This document shows, piece by piece, positions 1-8,556 of a DNA stretch of 64,000 bases. Below the pieces are notes generated by a model. The model saw nothing but the letters and a program-made list of their open reading frames with translations, was not told where the DNA came from and ran no database searches. The translations under genes and the position numbers were made by a program. Origin of the DNA: Amycolatopsis japonica (GTDB lineage Bacteria; Actinomycetota; Actinomycetes; Mycobacteriales; Pseudonocardiaceae); the NCBI RefSeq assembly GCF_000732925.1, contig NZ_CP008953.1, positions 3,720,001 to 3,784,000 of the forward strand, given 5' to 3'. The stretch's first letter is position 1, and each line of letters opens with the position of its first letter.

Positions 1-1
1 G

Positions 2-571
2 GGATACGGTCTGGCGAAATACCGCTTTCCCGGCCGCCGTGCGGTGTTCGCGGTCGTGCTCGGCGCGGTCGCGGTCCCCGGTACGGCGCTCGCGGTGCCG
101 ACGTTCCTGATGTTCAGCGAACTCGGCCTCACCAACACGCCGCTCGCGATCATCATCCCGTCGCTCATCAGCCCGTTCGGCCTGTACCTGATCTGGGTGT
201 ACGCCGCCGACGCGATTCCCGACGAACTGCTGGAGGCGGCGCGGATCGACGGCGCGGGGGAGATCCGGATCTTCCTCACCGTGACGCTGCGCCAGCTGGC
301 GCCGGGGATCGTCACGGTGGCCCTGTTCACTGTGGTGTCCACTTGGAACAACTACTTCCTGCCGCTGATCATGCTCAGCGAGCCGAAGTGGTATCCGCTC
401 ACCGTCGGGCTCAACCAGTGGAGCGCGCAGGCCTCCGGAGCAGGCGCCCAGCCGGTGTACCACCTGGTGCTGACCGGTTCGCTGCTCACCATCGTCCCGC
501 TCGTCATCGCCTTCCTGCTCATGCAGCGCTACTGGCAGTCCGGCCTGAGCGCGGGCAGCGTCAAGCAATGA
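2..571 (+). CDS. Carbohydrate ABC transporter permease (5'-truncated by window edge)
   Basis: Inner-membrane permease of a CUT1-type sugar importer. The reading frame is already open at base 2, where it encodes GYGLAKYRFPGR, the usual stretch ahead of a transmembrane helix in MalG-type subunits, so the true start lies left of the window. Visible are 189 residues with about four hydrophobic segments and the cytoplasmic EAA loop (EAARIDGAGE), which docks the ATPase. The binding lipoprotein and two glycosidases follow in the same direction, so this is the tail of a glycan-uptake operon. No ATPase is seen; such importers often share a multi-use MsiK-type ATPase encoded elsewhere (known for actinomycetes, inferred here). 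Confidence 0.9.
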   Translation, partial: GYGLAKYRFPGRRAVFAVVLGAVAVPGTALAVPTFLMFSELGLTNTPLAIIIPSLISPFGLYLIWVYAADAIPDELLEAARIDGAGEIRIFLTVTLRQLAPGIVTVALFTVVSTWNNYFLPLIMLSEPKWYPLTVGLNQWSAQASGAGAQPVYHLVLTGSLLTIVPLVIAFLLMQRYWQSGLSAGSVKQ

Positions 572-594
572 TCACCGTCCCGAAAGGACCTTCG

Positions 595-1929
595 ATGTCG
601 CGAATCCACAGACGCGTCAAGGCAGCCGTCGCCGTCGCCGTCGCCTTGGCCGCGGCACTGGCCGTCGGCTGTTCGTCCGGCACGGACGGCCCGGCCGCAG
701 GGTCGCAGGACTCGGTCGACGCCGCGCTCAAGGCGGGCGGCACGATCACGTACTGGAGCTGGACGCCGTCCGCGAAGGACCAGGTGGCCGCGTTCGAGAA
801 GGAATTCCCGAACGTCAAGGTCAACTACGTCAACGCCGGTACCAACAAGGAGCAGTACACCAAACTGCAGAACGCGATCAAGGCGGGCTCCGGGGCGCCG
901 GACGTCGCGCAGATCGAGTACTACGCGTTGCCGCAGTTCGCGCTCACCGAGTCGCTGGCGAATCTCGACCAGTACGGCTTCGGGGCCTTCGAAAAGGACT
1001 ACGCGCCCTCGACCTGGTCCAGTGTCCGGGTGAATAACGGCCTATACGGCCTGCCGCAGGACTCCGGCCCGATGGCGCTGTTCTACAACAAAGAAGTCTT
1101 CGACGCCCATGGCATCGCCGTGCCGAAGACCTGGGACGAGTACGTCGCCGCGGCCAAGAAACTGCACACGGCCGACCCCGGCAAGTACCTCACCTCCGAC
1201 ACCGGCGACCCCGGCTTCGCCACCAGCATGATCTGGCAGGCGGGCGGGAAACCGTTCGCCGCCGACGGCCGGAACGTCAAGGTCGACCTGGCCGACCCGG
1301 GCACCAAGAAATGGACCGCCACCTGGAACCAGCTGGTCGAAGGCAAACTTCTCGCCCCGATCAAGGAGTGGTCCGACGACTGGTTCCGCGCACTCGGTGA
1401 CGGCACCATCGCCTCGCTGGTCACGGGCGCCTGGATGCCGGGCAACTTCAAATCCTCGGTCCCCGGCGGCGCGGGCAAATGGGCGGTGGCGCCGATGCCG
1501 ACCTACGACGGGCAGCCGGTCACCGCGGAGAACGGTGGCAGCACGCAGTCGGTGCTGAAGCAGAGCGGCAACCCGGCGCTGGCGGCGGCGTTCGTCCGGT
1601 GGCTCAACCACGGCAACGGGGTCAAGCCGTTCATCGCCAGCGGCGGTTTCCCGGCGACGACGGCCGACCTGAACTCGCCCGCCTTCCTCGACCAGGCCGA
1701 TCCCTACTTCGGCGGCCAGAAGATCAACCAGGTGCTCAACGACGCGTCGAAGAACGTCGCGAAGGGCTGGAGCTACCTGCCGTACCAGACCTACGCCAAC
1801 AGCGTCTTCAGCGACACCGTCGGCAAGGCCTACCTCGGCGGCACCTCGCTCGACGCCGGCTTGAACGCCTGGCAACAGGCGATCGTCGACTACGGCAACC
1901 AGCAGGGCTTCACCGTCAGCGCGGGGTGA
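595..1929 (+). CDS. Sugar ABC transporter substrate-binding lipoprotein
   Basis: Extracellular solute-binding protein (family 1), 444 residues, that captures an oligosaccharide for the adjacent permease. The N-terminus has arginines, a hydrophobic stretch and a lipobox ending AVGC, so it should be a lipid-anchored lipoprotein. The body begins with the ITYWSWTPSAKDQ strand and has the PGTKKW / GDGTIASLVTGAW features of this fold. I chose ATG 595 because GAAAGGA lies just upstream; an in-frame ATG at 568 would add nine residues ahead of the signal peptide. It starts 23 bp after the permease and ends 3 bp before the arabinofuranosidase, so it is in the same operon. Confidence 0.93.
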   Translation: MSRIHRRVKAAVAVAVALAAALAVGCSSGTDGPAAGSQDSVDAALKAGGTITYWSWTPSAKDQVAAFEKEFPNVKVNYVNAGTNKEQYTKLQNAIKAGSGAPDVAQIEYYALPQFALTESLANLDQYGFGAFEKDYAPSTWSSVRVNNGLYGLPQDSGPMALFYNKEVFDAHGIAVPKTWDEYVAAAKKLHTADPGKYLTSDTGDPGFATSMIWQAGGKPFAADGRNVKVDLADPGTKKWTATWNQLVEGKLLAPIKEWSDDWFRALGDGTIASLVTGAWMPGNFKSSVPGGAGKWAVAPMPTYDGQPVTAENGGSTQSVLKQSGNPALAAAFVRWLNHGNGVKPFIASGGFPATTADLNSPAFLDQADPYFGGQKINQVLNDASKNVAKGWSYLPYQTYANSVFSDTVGKAYLGGTSLDAGLNAWQQAIVDYGNQQGFTVSAG

Positions 1930-1932
1930 GGC

Positions 1933-3477
1933 GTGGGCATCGAGATCGAAGCCGACGTTTCCGATGTGATCGGACCGGTACCGCGACGGCTGTTCGGCAC
2001 CTTCGTCGAGCACATGGGCAGGTCCGTGCACACCGGGATCTTCGAACCCGGTCACTCCACTTCGGACGGTCGGGGTTTCCGCGGCGACGTCCTCGGGCTG
2101 ATCCGTGAGCTGGGTCCGTCCGTCGTCCGCTATCCCGGCGGGAACTTCGTTTCCGCGTACCGCTGGGAGGACGGCGTCGGGCCGGTGGACAGCCGGCCTG
2201 TGCGGCTGGATCCGGCGTGGCACAGCATCGAGTCGAACCGCTTCGGGCTGCACGAGTTCGCGGCGTGGGCGGAAGCCGCCGAGGTCGAGGTGATGTACGC
2301 GGTCAACCTCGGCACCCGCGGGATCCAGGAGGCCGCCGACGTCCTCGAGTACTGCAACCACCCCGGCGGCACGGAACTGAGCGAGCGGCGGCGCGCGAAC
2401 GGCGCCGACCGTCCGTTCGGCTTCCGCCTGTGGTGCCTCGGCAACGAGATGGACGGACCGTGGCAGGTCGGGCACAAGACCGCCGACGAGTACGGCCGTC
2501 TGGCCGCCGAGACAGCGCGGCTCATGCGGATGGTCGACCCCGGCGTCGAGCTCGTGGCCGCGGGGAGCTCGAACCGCGAGATGCCGACCTTCGGCGAATG
2601 GGAGAGGACCGTGCTGGAGCACACCGCGGGGCTCGTGGATCACCTCTCGCTGCACGCCTACTACCAAGAACACGAGGGAGACGTCGCCAGTTACCTCGCC
2701 AGCGCCGCCGCCCTGGACGACTACATCAGGACCACCGGCGGGATCATCGACGACGTCCTGGCGAAGGCCGGGCTGGACAAGAAGATCGGCATCAGCGTCG
2801 ACGAGTGGAACGTCTGGGATCAGCGACGCTGGAACGACGTCGAGCAGCGGGAACTGATCGACGGCGGCTGGCGTGAACATCCGCGGATCATCGAAGACGA
2901 CTACACCGTCACAGACGCGGTCGTCGTCGGCTCGCTTCTCGGCTCTCTGCTGCGCAACGTCGACCGCGTCACGATGGCCAACCAGGCGCAGCTCGTGAAC
3001 GTCATCGCACCGATCCGCACCGAACCCGGTGGCCGGGCGTGGCGGCAGTCGACGTTCCACCCGTTCAGCCTCACCTCGGCGCTGGCGGCGGGGAACAGCC
3101 TCCGGCTCACCGTTACGGGTGACACCGTCCACACAGGACTTCACGGCCGCGTGGACGTCGTCGACGCGGCGGCGACCTTCGACGAAGACGGCCGCTGTGC
3201 CGTGTTCCTGACCAATCGTGCGACCGAGTCCGCGACCGGCGTGCGGCTGCGTATCCGCGGCGCGCGACTCGCGCTCGCGGACACCTGGACGGTCGCGGTC
3301 CCGGACGGGCACGACCGTCATCGCACGAATTCCGCCGACGCGGAGCCGGTCCGGCCCGTCCCGTTGCCCGGCGCGACCGCCGCGCACGATCCGGAAGGAA
3401 CCATCATCACCGTCACGCTGCCACCCCTCTCCTGGACCGCGCTCCGGCTGACCGCGGAGGTGGTCCGGGATGCCTGA
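1933..3477 (+). CDS. Alpha-L-arabinofuranosidase, GH51
   Basis: 514-residue retaining glycosidase that releases terminal L-arabinofuranose from arabinan, arabinoxylan or arabinogalactan oligosaccharides. The (beta/alpha)8 domain opens with RRLFGTFVEHMGR and VVRYPGGNF, both hallmarks of GH51. The likely acid/base is E172 in CLGNEMDGPW and the likely nucleophile E291 in VDEWNVW; a beta-sandwich domain follows to the C-terminus. No signal peptide is visible, so it probably acts in the cytoplasm on imported oligosaccharides. It starts at GTG 1933, right after the binding-protein stop, and overlaps the GH35 gene by 8 bp, which implies translational coupling. Confidence 0.95.
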   Translation: MGIEIEADVSDVIGPVPRRLFGTFVEHMGRSVHTGIFEPGHSTSDGRGFRGDVLGLIRELGPSVVRYPGGNFVSAYRWEDGVGPVDSRPVRLDPAWHSIESNRFGLHEFAAWAEAAEVEVMYAVNLGTRGIQEAADVLEYCNHPGGTELSERRRANGADRPFGFRLWCLGNEMDGPWQVGHKTADEYGRLAAETARLMRMVDPGVELVAAGSSNREMPTFGEWERTVLEHTAGLVDHLSLHAYYQEHEGDVASYLASAAALDDYIRTTGGIIDDVLAKAGLDKKIGISVDEWNVWDQRRWNDVEQRELIDGGWREHPRIIEDDYTVTDAVVVGSLLGSLLRNVDRVTMANQAQLVNVIAPIRTEPGGRAWRQSTFHPFSLTSALAAGNSLRLTVTGDTVHTGLHGRVDVVDAAATFDEDGRCAVFLTNRATESATGVRLRIRGARLALADTWTVAVPDGHDRHRTNSADAEPVRPVPLPGATAAHDPEGTIITVTLPPLSWTALRLTAEVVRDA

Positions 3478-5233
3478 GTTCGTCATCGGGGACACCGACT
3501 TCCTGCTCGACGGGAAACCGTTCCAGATCATTTCCGGGGCACTGCACTACTTCCGGGTGCATCCGGACCTCTGGGCCGATCGCATCGACAAGGCCCGACG
3601 GATGGGGCTCAACACCATCGAGACCTACGTCGCCTGGAACGCGCACTCGCCGGAACCGGGCGAGTTCGATGTCTCCGGTGGTCTCGATCTCGACCGGTTC
3701 CTCCGGCTGATCGCCGAGGCCGGGATGTACGCGATCGTCCGTCCCGGTCCGTACATCTGCGCGGAATGGGACAACGGCGGCCTGCCGACCTGGCTGCTGC
3801 GGGATCCCGAACTCCGCGTCCGTGAGTTCGAACCGCGCTACCTCGCCGCCGTCCGCGGTTATCTGGACGACGTGTACCGAGTGGTGGCGCCGCATCAGAT
3901 CGACCGGGGCGGACCGGTGCTGCTCGTGCAGGTGGAGAACGAGTACGGCGCCTTCGGTTCCGACAAGCGGTATCTGGCCGCATTGACCCACTACACCCGA
4001 GCCGCCGGGATCACCGTCCCGCTGACCACGGTGGACCAGCCGACCCACGAGATGCTGGCGAACGGTGGTCTCGACGGGGTGCTCCACCGGACGGCGTCGT
4101 TCGGTTCGCAGAGCACGGCGCGGCTGAAGACCCTGCGCGAACATCAGCCGACGGGGCCGCTGATGTGCAGCGAGTTCTGGAACGGCTGGTTCGACCATTG
4201 GGGCGCGCACCACCACACCACCTCCGTCGAAGGCTCGGCGGCGGATCTCGACGCGCTGCTCGCGGCCGGTGCCTCGGTCAACCTCTACATGTTCCACGGC
4301 GGCACCAACTTCGGGCTCACCAACGGGGCCAACGACAAGGGCGTCTACCAACCACTGGTCACCTCTTACGACTACGACGCCCCGCTGGACGAAGCGGGCG
4401 ACCCGACGCCGAAGTACCACGCCTTCCGAGAGGTGATCGCGCGGTATCACAAGGTTCCCGACAGTGTCCCGCCCGAAGCGCGGCCGGCCCCGACACCGGT
4501 CGCGGTCCTGGGAGATCCCGCGTGGCTGCTCGACTCGCCACGCCGCTGGGGGACCGCGCAGGAGCACGAGAACCTGCCCACCTTCGACGAACTGACCCCG
4601 GCCCCGCGCCTGGCGTTCCTGCGGACGACGGTCGACGTCGGGGCGCCTGGTGTGCTCACCTTCGGCGAGGTGCGGGATCGGGCGACGGTGTTCTTCGACG
4701 GGGACCGCCTCGGCACCCTGCTCCGCGAACATCGCGATCGCGCGATCCGGTTGCCGCGGGCCCGCGGCGAGCTCTTGGTGCTGGTAGAAGACCTGGGAAG
4801 GGTGAACTACGGGGAGCGGATCGGCGAGGCCAAGGGGATCATCGGCGGCGCGCGTGTGCACGGTGAACCCCTGACGGGCTGGGAGGTCGTCCCCGTCGAC
4901 GTGCCCGCGCTGCCGGATCTCCTGCCGGAGGTCTCCGCGGCCGAGCGCCCGTCGGGGCCGCTCTCCGGCCCGGTGGCCGTGCGGGGCGGCTTCGATCTCG
5001 ACGAGCCCGCCGACCTCTTCCTGGACACCGGACACTGGGGCAAGGGGTTGGTCTGGATCAACGGGTTCCTGCTCGGCCGTTACTGGCGGCGCGGTCCACA
5101 AAGGACGCTGTACGTGCCGCGGCCGGCGGTCCGTGCGGGGCGCAACGATGTCGTCGTGCTGGAGCTGGACACGATGCTCGAACCCGAGGCGAGGTTCGTG
5201 CCCCGGCCGCTGCTGGGGCATACGGAGGCTTGA
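3470..5233 (+). CDS. Beta-galactosidase, GH35
   Basis: 587-residue exo-beta-galactosidase. The N-terminal barrel carries the GH35 signature region (GPYICAEWDNGGLPTWLL), the acid/base E158 in VENEYG and the nucleophile E235 in CSEFWNGWFDHWG. The C-terminal half holds beta-rich domains typical of the family, including GKGLVWINGFLLGRYW. There is no signal peptide, so it is probably intracellular. It overlaps the arabinofuranosidase by 8 bp and is the last gene of the operon. Together the two enzymes suggest turnover of galactose- and arabinose-containing plant glycans; the substrate is inferred. Confidence 0.95.
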   Translation: MPEFVIGDTDFLLDGKPFQIISGALHYFRVHPDLWADRIDKARRMGLNTIETYVAWNAHSPEPGEFDVSGGLDLDRFLRLIAEAGMYAIVRPGPYICAEWDNGGLPTWLLRDPELRVREFEPRYLAAVRGYLDDVYRVVAPHQIDRGGPVLLVQVENEYGAFGSDKRYLAALTHYTRAAGITVPLTTVDQPTHEMLANGGLDGVLHRTASFGSQSTARLKTLREHQPTGPLMCSEFWNGWFDHWGAHHHTTSVEGSAADLDALLAAGASVNLYMFHGGTNFGLTNGANDKGVYQPLVTSYDYDAPLDEAGDPTPKYHAFREVIARYHKVPDSVPPEARPAPTPVAVLGDPAWLLDSPRRWGTAQEHENLPTFDELTPAPRLAFLRTTVDVGAPGVLTFGEVRDRATVFFDGDRLGTLLREHRDRAIRLPRARGELLVLVEDLGRVNYGERIGEAKGIIGGARVHGEPLTGWEVVPVDVPALPDLLPEVSAAERPSGPLSGPVAVRGGFDLDEPADLFLDTGHWGKGLVWINGFLLGRYWRRGPQRTLYVPRPAVRAGRNDVVVLELDTMLEPEARFVPRPLLGHTEA

Positions 5234-5297
5234 GCCTCGCGAGGGACCGCCCGCGACGCATGCGCGGTGTGGCCGGGTCGTGTGGGATCGTGAGCGG

Positions 5298-5975
5298 ATG
5301 AGGATCTTGCTCGTGGAGGACGAGCGACGCCTGGCCGAGTCGCTCCGGGCGGGATTGAGCGCCGAGGGCTACGCCGTGGACGTCGCGCACAACGGCCGCG
5401 ACGCGCTCTGGTACGCCGCCGAACATCCGTACGCCGCGATGATCCTCGACATCATGCTGCCGGGGCTGAACGGGTACCGCGTGTGCCGGAGGTTGCGCGA
5501 ACGGGGCGACACCACCCCGATCCTCATGCTGACCGCGAAGGACGGCGAGGACGACGAGATCGAGGCGCTCGACACCGGCGCCGACGACTTCCTCCCGAAG
5601 CCGTTCTCCTACGGCGTGCTGCTCTCCCGGCTGCGGGCGCTGATCCGGCGCGGGGGAGCGACCCGGCCGGGCACACTGCGGCTCGGCGACCTCGAACTGG
5701 ACCAGGCGAGCCACACCTGCCGTCGCGGCGGCGCCGAGATCCCGTTGACCACCAAGGAATTCGCCCTGCTGGCGTATCTGATGAAACGGCAGGGCGAGGT
5801 GGTCACCAAGGCTGAGCTGTTGGAGAACCTCTGGGATTTCGCGGCGTCGGCGACCGCGAACCTGGTGGAGGTCCACGTGAGCGCGTTGCGGCGGAAGATC
5901 GACCTGCCGTTCGGCGCGGAGACCATCCGGACGGTGCGCGGTGCCGGCTACCACGTGGTCGGCTCCGGTGCCTAA
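5298..5975 (+). CDS. OmpR/PhoB-family response regulator
   Basis: 225-residue two-component regulator. The receiver domain (about residues 1-115) has the acidic pocket VEDE and phospho-acceptor D51 in LDIMLPG, plus the conserved lysine in LPKPF. A winged-helix DNA-binding domain follows (about 130-225) with the TTKEFALLAYL and RTVRGAGYH motifs. ATG 5298 is taken as start because it gives the usual MRILLVEDE N-terminus; a longer in-frame opening to 5133 overlaps the GH35 gene. It overlaps the kinase gene by 8 bp. Its target may be the downstream acyltransferase, whose promoter carries direct repeats. Confidence 0.95.
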   Translation: MRILLVEDERRLAESLRAGLSAEGYAVDVAHNGRDALWYAAEHPYAAMILDIMLPGLNGYRVCRRLRERGDTTPILMLTAKDGEDDEIEALDTGADDFLPKPFSYGVLLSRLRALIRRGGATRPGTLRLGDLELDQASHTCRRGGAEIPLTTKEFALLAYLMKRQGEVVTKAELLENLWDFAASATANLVEVHVSALRRKIDLPFGAETIRTVRGAGYHVVGSGA

Positions 5976-7362
5976 GGCGTGGCGGTCGACCCGCTTCCGG
6001 GTCGCGCTGACCGCTTTCCTGGCGTCGATCATCGCCCTGTCGGTCGTTTCGGCGTGGCTGGTGCTCGATGCCCAGAACCGGCTGGGCAGCGGCGCCGCGC
6101 AGGTGGCGAGGGAGCGCGCGGCCGCCGTCGTCCAGGTACTCAACACCGGCGCCGCCCCGGCCGACCTGCGGCTCCTCGTGCGGGCTTCGATCTACGAGGT
6201 GACCACCCAGACCGGTGAGCGGGTCGCGTCCTGCCCCGGCCTGCGGTTCGGGACGATCGTCCCGAACGGAGACTTCGAGTACGGCGACAGTGTCCAGAAC
6301 CTCAAGCCCGGCGCCGTCGATCTCGCCGACAGGGAATCCGTCGGCTGCGCGCGTGAGCTCGGGGACGATCCGGAGCGGAACGGACTCCGGCTGCACGTGG
6401 CGGCCACCGTGAGCGGCGACAGCAAGTACCGGGTCTACGGTGCCTCCATCATCGACGAGTCCGGACAGGCGGCGCTCGATTCGGTGCGCGTGACGCTGCT
6501 GGCGGGGGTGCCGGTGATCGCCCTGTTGATCGGGGCGATCGCGTGGTTCGCGGTCCGGCGGTCGCTGCGTCCCGTCGAGGCGATCCGCTCGGAGGTCGCG
6601 GAGATCGGCGCGCACGACCTCTCCCGCCGGGTCCCGGCGCCGGACAGCGCCGACGAGATCGCGAAGCTCGCCGAAACGATGAACACGATGCTCGCGCGCC
6701 TGGAAACCGCGGTCAGCAGGCAGAGCCGGTTCACCTCGGACGCGTCGCACGAACTGCGTACTCCGCTGGCGTCCCTGCGGACTCAGCTGGAGGTGCTGCT
6801 CGCCCATCAGGACCGGCTGGACTGGCGCGACGCCTGCCGTAACGCGCTCCTCGACATCACGCGGCTGCAGGACCTCGTCGGAGACCTCGTCCTGCTCGGC
6901 AAGCTGGACAACGCCGAGCCGGACCGGTCCGCCCCGGTGCGACTGTCCGAAGTGGTCGAATCCTGCCTGTCCGGGCGGCAGGGAGTCCGCGCCGTGATCG
7001 AGGAGGATCCGACGGTCCTCGGCGACCGCGGCAGGCTGGAGCGGCTGCTGCGGAATCTGGTGGACAACGCGCAACGCCATGCCAGGACCGGGGTCGAGGT
7101 ACGCACGTCCATTGTGGACGAATTCGCCGTGGTGACGGTGACCGACGACGGACCCGGCATTCCCGCCGCCGACCGCGAGCGGGTTTTCGACCGGTTCGTG
7201 CGGCTGGACGACGGACGTGCGCGTGACGAAGGCGGCGCGGGTCTCGGGCTGGCGATCGTGGCCGAGATCGCCCACACGCACGGCGGCACCGTCGAGGTCG
7301 CCGAGTACGACGGCGGCGCCCGTCTCGTCGTCCGCCTGCCGGTGGCGGAAACGCGAAGCTGA
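5968..7362 (+). CDS. Sensor histidine kinase (HAMP-HisKA-HATPase)
   Basis: 464-residue membrane kinase partnered with the regulator it overlaps. Two transmembrane segments (about residues 9-30 and 170-192) flank an extracellular sensor of roughly 140 residues. HAMP, then the H-box DASHELRTPL (H261) and the N (NLVDNAQRH), G1 (DDGPGIP) and G2 (GAGLGLAI) boxes of the ATPase follow. GTG 5968 starts MPKAWRST and gives the short cytoplasmic N-terminus expected; a GTG at 5941 lies in the regulator. The extracellular part contains three cysteines (in VASCPGL, VGCARE and nearby), which could form a disulfide. Its signal is unknown. Confidence 0.95.
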   Translation: MPKAWRSTRFRVALTAFLASIIALSVVSAWLVLDAQNRLGSGAAQVARERAAAVVQVLNTGAAPADLRLLVRASIYEVTTQTGERVASCPGLRFGTIVPNGDFEYGDSVQNLKPGAVDLADRESVGCARELGDDPERNGLRLHVAATVSGDSKYRVYGASIIDESGQAALDSVRVTLLAGVPVIALLIGAIAWFAVRRSLRPVEAIRSEVAEIGAHDLSRRVPAPDSADEIAKLAETMNTMLARLETAVSRQSRFTSDASHELRTPLASLRTQLEVLLAHQDRLDWRDACRNALLDITRLQDLVGDLVLLGKLDNAEPDRSAPVRLSEVVESCLSGRQGVRAVIEEDPTVLGDRGRLERLLRNLVDNAQRHARTGVEVRTSIVDEFAVVTVTDDGPGIPAADRERVFDRFVRLDDGRARDEGGAGLGLAIVAEIAHTHGGTVEVAEYDGGARLVVRLPVAETRS

Positions 7363-7378
7363 AGACGTCTTCAGCTTC
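7355..7378. repeat. 24-bp perfect palindrome over the kinase stop codon
   Basis: GAAGCTGAAGAC is followed directly by its exact reverse complement, with no loop. It includes the kinase TGA (7360-7362). A loopless palindrome is a weak terminator, so it could instead be part of the control region of the acyltransferase, since its right arm contains the first TTCAGC repeat. Confidence 0.6.
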
Positions 7379-7396
7379 CTTAAGCTTCGGTTCAGC
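7370..7396 (+). promoter_or_regulatory. Candidate OmpR-type binding site: TTCAGC / TTAAGC / TTCAGC
   Basis: Three six-base direct repeats begin at 7370, 7380 and 7391, so they are spaced by about one helical turn (10 and 11 bp). They lie 24-50 bp before the acyltransferase ATG (7420). GAATCT at 7407-7412 could be a -10 for a leaderless transcript. Tandem same-face half-sites are how OmpR/PhoB dimers usually bind, and such a regulator is encoded immediately upstream. The link is inferred. Confidence 0.5.
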
Positions 7397-7419
7397 GTCC
7401 GGGCCCGAATCTTCGGGCC

Positions 7420-8547
7420 ATGTTCGCTCCTTCGCTCCGTTCGTGGTGGCGGCCCCTCGGCCACGCCGACTACCTGGCCTCGTCGTGGTTCCCCGGCCTC
7501 ACGGGCGTGCGCGCGCTCGCCGCCGTGGCCGTCGTGTTCTTCCACTACGGAGGTCCCGTCGTGGACCGCCTCCAGGGCTGGATCGCCGTGCAGTTGTTCT
7601 TCGTGCTGTCCGGTTTCCTCATCACGACACTGGCCCTGCGCGAGGAGGACCGTGACGGCCGGATCTCGCTGCGCGGGTTCTACCTGCGCCGGATCTTCCG
7701 GATCATGCCGGTGTACTTCCTGCTCCTGGCGCTGACCACGGTCGCGGTGACGATCGCCGGGACGTACCAGAGCAGCAGGCTCGCCGACGCCATGCCGTAC
7801 TACCTCGTCTTCGGCAACGAACTCGTCGACTTCAACACGCCGTATCCGACCTCGTGGTCGCTGGGAGTGGAGGAGAAGTTCTACCTGGTGTGGCCGGCGC
7901 TGCTGGTGCTGACGTCGTTCGCGAGAAGCGGGAAGACCGCGTTGCGTCTGCTGCTGGGCGCGTCGGCCGTTCTCGGGGTGGTGCTGTTCGCGCTGCCGCT
8001 GGCACCGTCGCACACCTGGGCGAGCCTTTCGGTGCACTACTGCTCGCTGGTCGTCGGCTGTCTCTTGGCGATGACGCTCCACCATCCGCGCGGGTTCGCC
8101 CTGGTCCGGCCCTTGACCAGCCCGGCCGTCGCCACGGTGATCGGCTGCGGGTTCGTCGTGCTGCAGTTCTCCGTCGGTCCGCTGGCGAAGGCGCTCGGCG
8201 GGCATTGGCAGTTCGTCGTCCCGGTCTACGCTGCGGGCTCGGCGCTGCTGCTCGTCGCCGTCGTCTCGCCGGGCCCCGTGCGGGCCCTGCTCTCGAGCAG
8301 GCCGTTGACGTTCGTCGGAGATCGTTCGTACGCGCTCTACCTCGCCCAGACCGGCGCCGCCGGGGTCACGGGGTGGTTGCTGCCCAGCGGACTCGCCAAG
8401 GCCGCCGCGACCACCGGTGTCGCGCTGGTGTTCGCCTGCGCGCTGCGCCGCTGGGTCGAACAGCCCGCCATCGCCTACGGCCGGAAGGTGCTCGAACGAC
8501 GTGCGCCCGCCGAACCTCCGGTGGAGGCCACGGCGGGCGCACGGTGA
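7420..8547 (+). CDS. Acyltransferase family 3 membrane protein
   Basis: 375-residue polytopic membrane protein of the acyltransferase-3 (OafA/NodX-like) family, which moves acyl groups onto extracytoplasmic sugars or cell-wall polymers. It shows the family N-terminus GLTGVRALAAVAVVFFH with the conserved histidine, the FYLRRIFRI motif, and SWSLGVEEKFYLVWP. About ten hydrophobic helices span the rest. Transcription probably begins at or near the ATG (see the promoter entry). Its position behind a two-component system suggests regulated modification of the envelope, for example in response to stress; the acceptor cannot be told from sequence. Confidence 0.9.
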   Translation: MFAPSLRSWWRPLGHADYLASSWFPGLTGVRALAAVAVVFFHYGGPVVDRLQGWIAVQLFFVLSGFLITTLALREEDRDGRISLRGFYLRRIFRIMPVYFLLLALTTVAVTIAGTYQSSRLADAMPYYLVFGNELVDFNTPYPTSWSLGVEEKFYLVWPALLVLTSFARSGKTALRLLLGASAVLGVVLFALPLAPSHTWASLSVHYCSLVVGCLLAMTLHHPRGFALVRPLTSPAVATVIGCGFVVLQFSVGPLAKALGGHWQFVVPVYAAGSALLLVAVVSPGPVRALLSSRPLTFVGDRSYALYLAQTGAAGVTGWLLPSGLAKAAATTGVALVFACALRRWVEQPAIAYGRKVLERRAPAEPPVEATAGAR

Positions 8548-8556
8548 AGCGGTGGA

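Noticed and set aside
595..1929. Longer start at 343 for the sugar-binding lipoprotein
   Set aside because: It would overlap the permease gene by 229 bp and bury the signal peptide and lipobox inside the protein.
1042..3531. Very long open frame on the minus strand (829 codons) opposite the sugar-binding protein and arabinofuranosidase genes
   Set aside because: Long antisense frames are expected in ~70% GC DNA. Its translation is Arg/Gly/Val-rich with no domain, while the plus strand has clear motifs. Similar frames opposite the GH35, kinase, fusion and Rieske genes were dropped for the same reason.
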